DNA of 64,000 nt from Thiohalobacter thiocyanaticus (GTDB lineage: Bacteria; Pseudomonadota; Gammaproteobacteria; Thiohalobacterales; Thiohalobacteraceae). Made by a program: the position numbers and the translations under genes. The stretch lies in the NCBI RefSeq assembly GCF_003932505.1, contig NZ_QZMU01000001.1, positions 2,861,001 through 2,925,000 on the forward strand. The letters are read 5' to 3'. This document shows positions 58,726-64,000 of the stretch, one piece after another (positions within the stretch are counted from its first letter, which is position 1; every line of letters starts with the position of its first letter). The notes under the pieces are model-generated. The model searched no databases. It was not told the DNA's origin and saw only the letters and a program-made list of their open reading frames with translations.

Positions 58726-59757
58726 CACGACCGACGCTTGCCCAGCAGCTGGCCCGGCAGGGCATCAGCCGCCGCGCCTTTCTCAAGTTCTGTGCGGCCA
58801 CCGCCTCCATGATGGCGCTGCCGCCGACCATGGCACCGGCCATCGCCGAGGCCTGGGCAGGCGTACCCGGCCGTCGGTCATCTGGCTGTCGTTCCAGGAA
58901 TGCACCGGCTGTACCGAGTCCCTGACCCGCTCGCATTCGCCGACGGTGGAGAATCTGATCTTCGACCTGATCTCGCTGGACTATCATCACACTCTGCAGG
59001 CCGCCGCCGGCGAGGCCGAGGAGCTTGCGCGCGAGCAGCGAGGGAGAGGGCGGGCCTACTGGTACTAGGTCGAGGGCCCCAATCCCGGTCGCTACGGCGG
59101 GTTCGACTCCATCCAGCCATCGCGGCATGACCAACAGGGACATGATGGCCCCGACTAGCAGGACGGCGCGCCGCGGTGGTTGCGTTGCACCTGCGAGGGC
59201 TCGCGGCATGCCCAAGGCCGAACCCAACCCCACGGCGCGAAGAGTGTGGCCGCCGCGCTGATTGAGACGCAGCAATCCCCCGCACAGCGAAACCGTTGTC
59301 ATAGTCTCCGGCTGTCCACCCATCCCGGTGGTGATCACCGGCGTGCTGGCGCACTACCTGACCTTCGGCACCGTACCCGAGCTGGACAATCTCGGCCGGC
59401 CCAAGGCCTACTTCGGCGACTCCATTCACGACCGCTGCTATCGCCGGCCCTTCTATGACGCCGGCAAGTTCGCCAAGACCTTCGACGACGAGGGCGCGCG
59501 CAAGGGCTGGTGCCTGTATGAACTGGGCTGCAAAGGCCCGATCCACCCACAACGCCTCGCCACCGCCAAGTGAACATGGGAACCAGCTTCCACTCCCCAT
59601 GATCCGGCCACGGCTGCATCGGCTGTTCGGAACCAGGATTTTCGGGACGGCAAAGCTTCTACAAACCGCTGAGCGCGGCTACCGCGACCTTTCCGGTCTG
59701 GCCGGCGGGGCGATCGGCGCCGCCGCGCCGTCGCCGGCGCGGCCGGCCCGGCTGTAA
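58722..59757 (+). pseudogene. hydS: Damaged [NiFe]-hydrogenase small subunit
   Basis: A twin-arginine leader SRRAFLKF is at residues 16-23. Clean patches: IWLSFQECTGCTESLTR and LISLDYHHTLQAA (58875-59020), then CPPIPVVITGVLAHYLTFG to GWCLYELGCKGP (59315-59540), and HGCIGCSEPGFW (59605-59645) in another frame. The stretches between (59020-59300) are scrambled. These include ligands of the proximal, medial and distal clusters. Group 1 uptake-type small subunit. Confidence 0.85.
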
Positions 59758-59814
59758 GCGACGGCCCGCATCAGAAGCACAAGGCGGGTCCGCCAGCCGG
59801 GAGAAGATGACGGT

Positions 59815-60533
59815 GGACATCTCAAGAACTAGGCACCGCAAACCGCATCGACAAGCGTCAGGAACCTACGGGGAATTGCTCAACTGGGAAAGGGTCCGGC
59901 CTGTAAATGCAACCCGTGATATTTCGCATGAGTCGGATCTCATGGCGTTGTCATCGAAATTTGGCTGGATCGGCGCAAGCGGGACCTGTCCAGACCGCGG
60001 CCAGTGCCTCGCGGCCGCCGGCGGCGCGCCGTCTGGACGGGCGTTCAGTGCGCGAGGCGAGGGGCGATGAGACTCGCCCCGGTGATGATCGCCGGCTATG
60101 TGTTTCTATCGGATTTCTGCCTGGTGCTGCTGTTTTTTTTCAATCCCCCAAATCCAGTTCTTCAGGGACGTGCTGGGCTTCGTCTGGGCCCGGGCTGCCG
60201 TCCCCGGTGATCGATGTCTGGTCCATCCTCACCCGCCGCGATGTGGCCCTGCGGAACACCGTCTGGATAGACCCCGGTGCGCCGTCTTTCTGTCCACCTC
60301 TCAGGATTATTGTCGTCGGGGCGGTGACCACCCTGCGTGGGGTCACCGCTTACATGTCCAATGCACTGGACTGGTGCCCTACCCACCATGCTTGGCAACT
60401 TGCACTACTGAGCGTTGGAGATGCTGATGTTGGTCTTTCCCGTCACCAAGCTGATGCATCCTTCACCTTCGCGGTGTCGCGCTACGACACGGTGCCGGCG
60501 GGCAGGGGTCTCAAAGGGAGTTCCCGGATATGA
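59815..60533 (+). pseudogene. Damaged isp1-like membrane subunit
   Basis: Position between hydS and isp2 is that of isp1 in HynS-Isp1-Isp2-HynL operons. Hydrophobic fragments are visible (SAWCCCFF, QFFRDVLGFVWARA near 60155-60195), then VIDVWSILTRRDVALRNTV, and at the end ALEMLMLVFPVTKLMHPFTF with VSRYDT, like the last helix of the family. No continuous frame exists. The end overlaps isp2 by ATGA. Confidence 0.6.
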
Positions 60534-61800
60534 GCCCCTCGCTGAAGCGGTGTCATCAACGCCGTCATCAACCAATCGACGGGCTCGATTTGCCTCCTGA
60601 TGTCAACGACTGTGGTGCATTGCGGCATGTGCGCCCAGCCTGCCGTTCTACACCGAAACGGCGATCGAAAATACACCCCCTCTACCAAGAACCGAACCGC
60701 TGCGCCGGGCCTGGATCAGAACGTCACACCTTCTGGGTCGGGCTGCTGTCGGAAGCTGGGTGCTGGAGAAGAGAGATCACCGACAGGAACTGGCCGAGTG
60801 GACCCTGATCTACTACGAGGGCTGTACCCTGTGCGGGCGCTGCACCGCCGTGTGTCCGGTCGGCAACGACATCACCTACATGATCCGCAGGTCACGCGAG
60901 GCCATGGCCGCCTCCGGCCATGCACCGGAAGGCCTGAAAATGGCCACCACCCGCGCCATCGAGATCGGCAGTCCCATGGGCGTGACCATCGATACCCTCA
61001 AGGCGCAGATCAAGCACACCGAGAAGGATACCGGTATGACGGTGCCGCTGGACGTCGAGGGCGCCGAGTACCTGATGCTGCTGTCCTCGGCCGAGATCGC
61101 CCAGTTCAACGAGATCATTGGCGCGGTCACGGAGATATTCGATCGTGCCGGCGTGTCCTGGACCCTGTCCTCGACCGCCTTCGAGGCCACCAACAGCGGT
61201 ATCCAGATCGGCTCGGCCGACCTGGCCGCGGAGCTGGTGCAGCGTATCGTCGACGGCGCCGAACGGCTCGGGGTCAGAACCGTCATCAGCCCTGAGTGCG
61301 GCCATGCCTACACTGCCCTGCGTTGGGAAGGGCCCAACCTGATCGGCCGCAGCTACCCCTTCGAGGTCAAGCACATCCTGGAAGTGCTGGATGAGCTGCG
61401 CGCCGAGGGCCGGCTGCAGACCAGCGGCAGGGAGTCGGCGAGAGTGACCTTTCATGACCCCTGCCAGCTGGTGCGCCGCGGTGGCGTGGTGCAGCAGCCG
61501 CGCAGCCTGCTCAACATGGTGGCAGATGATTTCGTCGAGATGCCCGATGCAGGGGTGATGAACTGGTGCTGCGGCGGCGGCGGCGGCGTGAGTGCCAACG
61601 AGCGCGCCAATCCGCTGCGCGCCCAGGTCTTCAGCCGCAAGAAGAAGCAGCTCGACGGGATGCAGGTGGAGAAGCTGGTCACGGCCTGCTCCAATTGCCG
61701 CAACATGCTCGAGGAAGGGCTGGAGGAGAACCACATGGAGGACATCGAGGTGGTCGGCCTGACCGAGCTGCTGGCGGAGTATCTGCCGGAGAGGACGTGA
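60530..61800 (+). CDS. Isp2, HdrD-like iron-sulfur electron-transfer subunit, N-terminus damaged
   Basis: From about 60780 the frame is clean: CTLCGRCTAVCPVGNDI binds a [4Fe-4S] cluster, then two CCG domains of the HdrB/HdrD type (PECGHAYTALRW, DPCQLVRRGG, MNWCCGGGGG, TACSNCRNML). The first 80 residues, including the other ferredoxin motif (CGMCAQ near 60625), show frameshifts. Isp2 links the periplasmic or membrane hydrogenase to a cytoplasmic or quinone partner in sulfur bacteria. Confidence 0.85.
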
Positions 61801-61809
61801 AAACCATTA

Positions 61810-62014
61810 GCCACGGAATACACGGAAAGCACGGACAAAAAAGAATTGATGCCTGAACATGTCCTTAACGAACTTCCCGTCATTCCGGCGGATGCCGGAA
61901 TCCAGTGGCCGCAGCGGTTTCTGGGTCCCGGCATGCGCCGGGATGACGGATAACGTCTTTTGTCATGAATCTGTATTCAGTTTTCCGTGCTTTCCGTGTA
62001 TTCCGTGGCCATTA
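61810..62014. repeat. Composite repeat element III, inside the hydrogenase operon
   Basis: Left arm 61810-61838 (CCACGGAATACACGGAAAGC) and right arm 61983-62012 are inverse complements with only slight differences. The double hairpin lies at 61878-61948. It separates isp2 from hydL. Confidence 0.8.
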
Positions 62015-62038
62015 TTCACAAAATAAAAGGACCCTGAC

Positions 62039-63815
<1,777 letters not shown>

Positions 63816-63867
63816 TATCAGGGTTCAGGGTAAAAGGTGCATAGCAAACATCCCTGACAGATTGTTC

Positions 63868-63938
63868 CGTCATCCCGGCGGAAGCCGGGATCCAGATACC
63901 GCCGCGGCTACTGGATCCCGGCCTGCGCCGGGATGACG
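63868..63938. repeat. REP double hairpin
   Basis: Full 71-base copy (CGTCATCCCGGCGG to GGGATGACG) downstream of hydL. An outer arm may lie beyond the right edge of the window. Confidence 0.75.
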
Positions 63939-64000
63939 ATGGAGGATACGGTACCCGCAACAGGGTTGAAAACACGCCAATCGCCCGCTATCCCTGTACA

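Overview
This is a GC-rich window from a gammaproteobacterial chromosome. It is dominated by an exosortase A (XrtA/PEP-CTERM) exopolysaccharide locus, followed by accessory polysaccharide genes, a SUF iron-sulfur operon and an uptake-type [NiFe]-hydrogenase locus of the Isp1/Isp2 kind. That mix suggests a biofilm- or floc-forming, possibly sulfur- or hydrogen-oxidising gammaproteobacterium. No rRNA or tRNA genes were seen, so the placement rests on gene content only.

Layout. 1-448: N-terminal part of a methyltransferase leaving the left edge. 847-1749: a PEP-CTERM sorting substrate behind a sigma-54-like promoter. 2019-5058: a ThiF/nitroreductase fusion divergent from the exosortase-associated acyltransferase. 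5334-18158: the core XrtA operon (export lipoprotein, chain-length protein, tyrosine kinase, beta-barrel protein, AAA ATPase, UDP-GlcNAc epimerase, deacetylase, FemAB-like protein, two glycosyltransferases and exosortase A). 18423-26304: a second unit (amidotransferase, two glycosyltransferases, sulfotransferase, CapK-like adenylating enzyme, O-antigen-ligase-like protein), ending in a hairpin shared with the convergent opgG gene. 26321-32909: opgG, a sulfotransferase-like protein, an asparagine-synthase-like protein, a TPR protein and a glycosyltransferase. 33189-39498: a heme-binding-like protein, the suf genes, and a divergent ferritin-like protein of the encapsulated-ferritin family with no encapsulin beside it. 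39532-47743: alkaline-phosphatase-superfamily membrane enzyme, sulfotransferase, flippase and a VanZ/heparinase fusion. 47774-51736: an exported trypsin-like protease, then a four-gene HPr-rel-A type operon. 51927-54272: galE, an exported protein and a CPBP-type intramembrane protease.

54.5-63.8 kb holds the hydrogenase locus. hypA, hypB, probably hypC, and hypD lie on the minus strand; a maturation protease, a HupH-like gene, hydS, isp1, isp2 and hydL lie on the plus strand. From about 54.5 to 60.78 kb every gene is recognisable but broken by many frameshifts, with clean patches of 100-260 bases between scrambled ones, while isp2 (most of it) and hydL (one 4-base duplication) are nearly intact. 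This is either recent decay or unpolished assembly; the patchiness favours assembly error. Three other genes (wecB, the polysaccharide deacetylase, sufD) each carry one extra base in a G/C run.

The intergenic spaces hold a repeated architecture. A roughly 70-base head-to-head double hairpin (six full copies) is often bracketed by outer arms made of short 8-9-base period repeats, forming composite elements of about 200-280 bases. One lies inside the hydrogenase operon.

How the genes work together: glycosyltransferases, epimerase, flippase, chain-length kinase and export proteins make and export a surface polysaccharide. Exosortase A processes PEP-CTERM proteins destined for that matrix. Several sulfotransferases suggest a sulfated polymer (inference). 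The SUF operon, with an IscR-type operator, would supply Fe-S clusters, including those of the hydrogenase.
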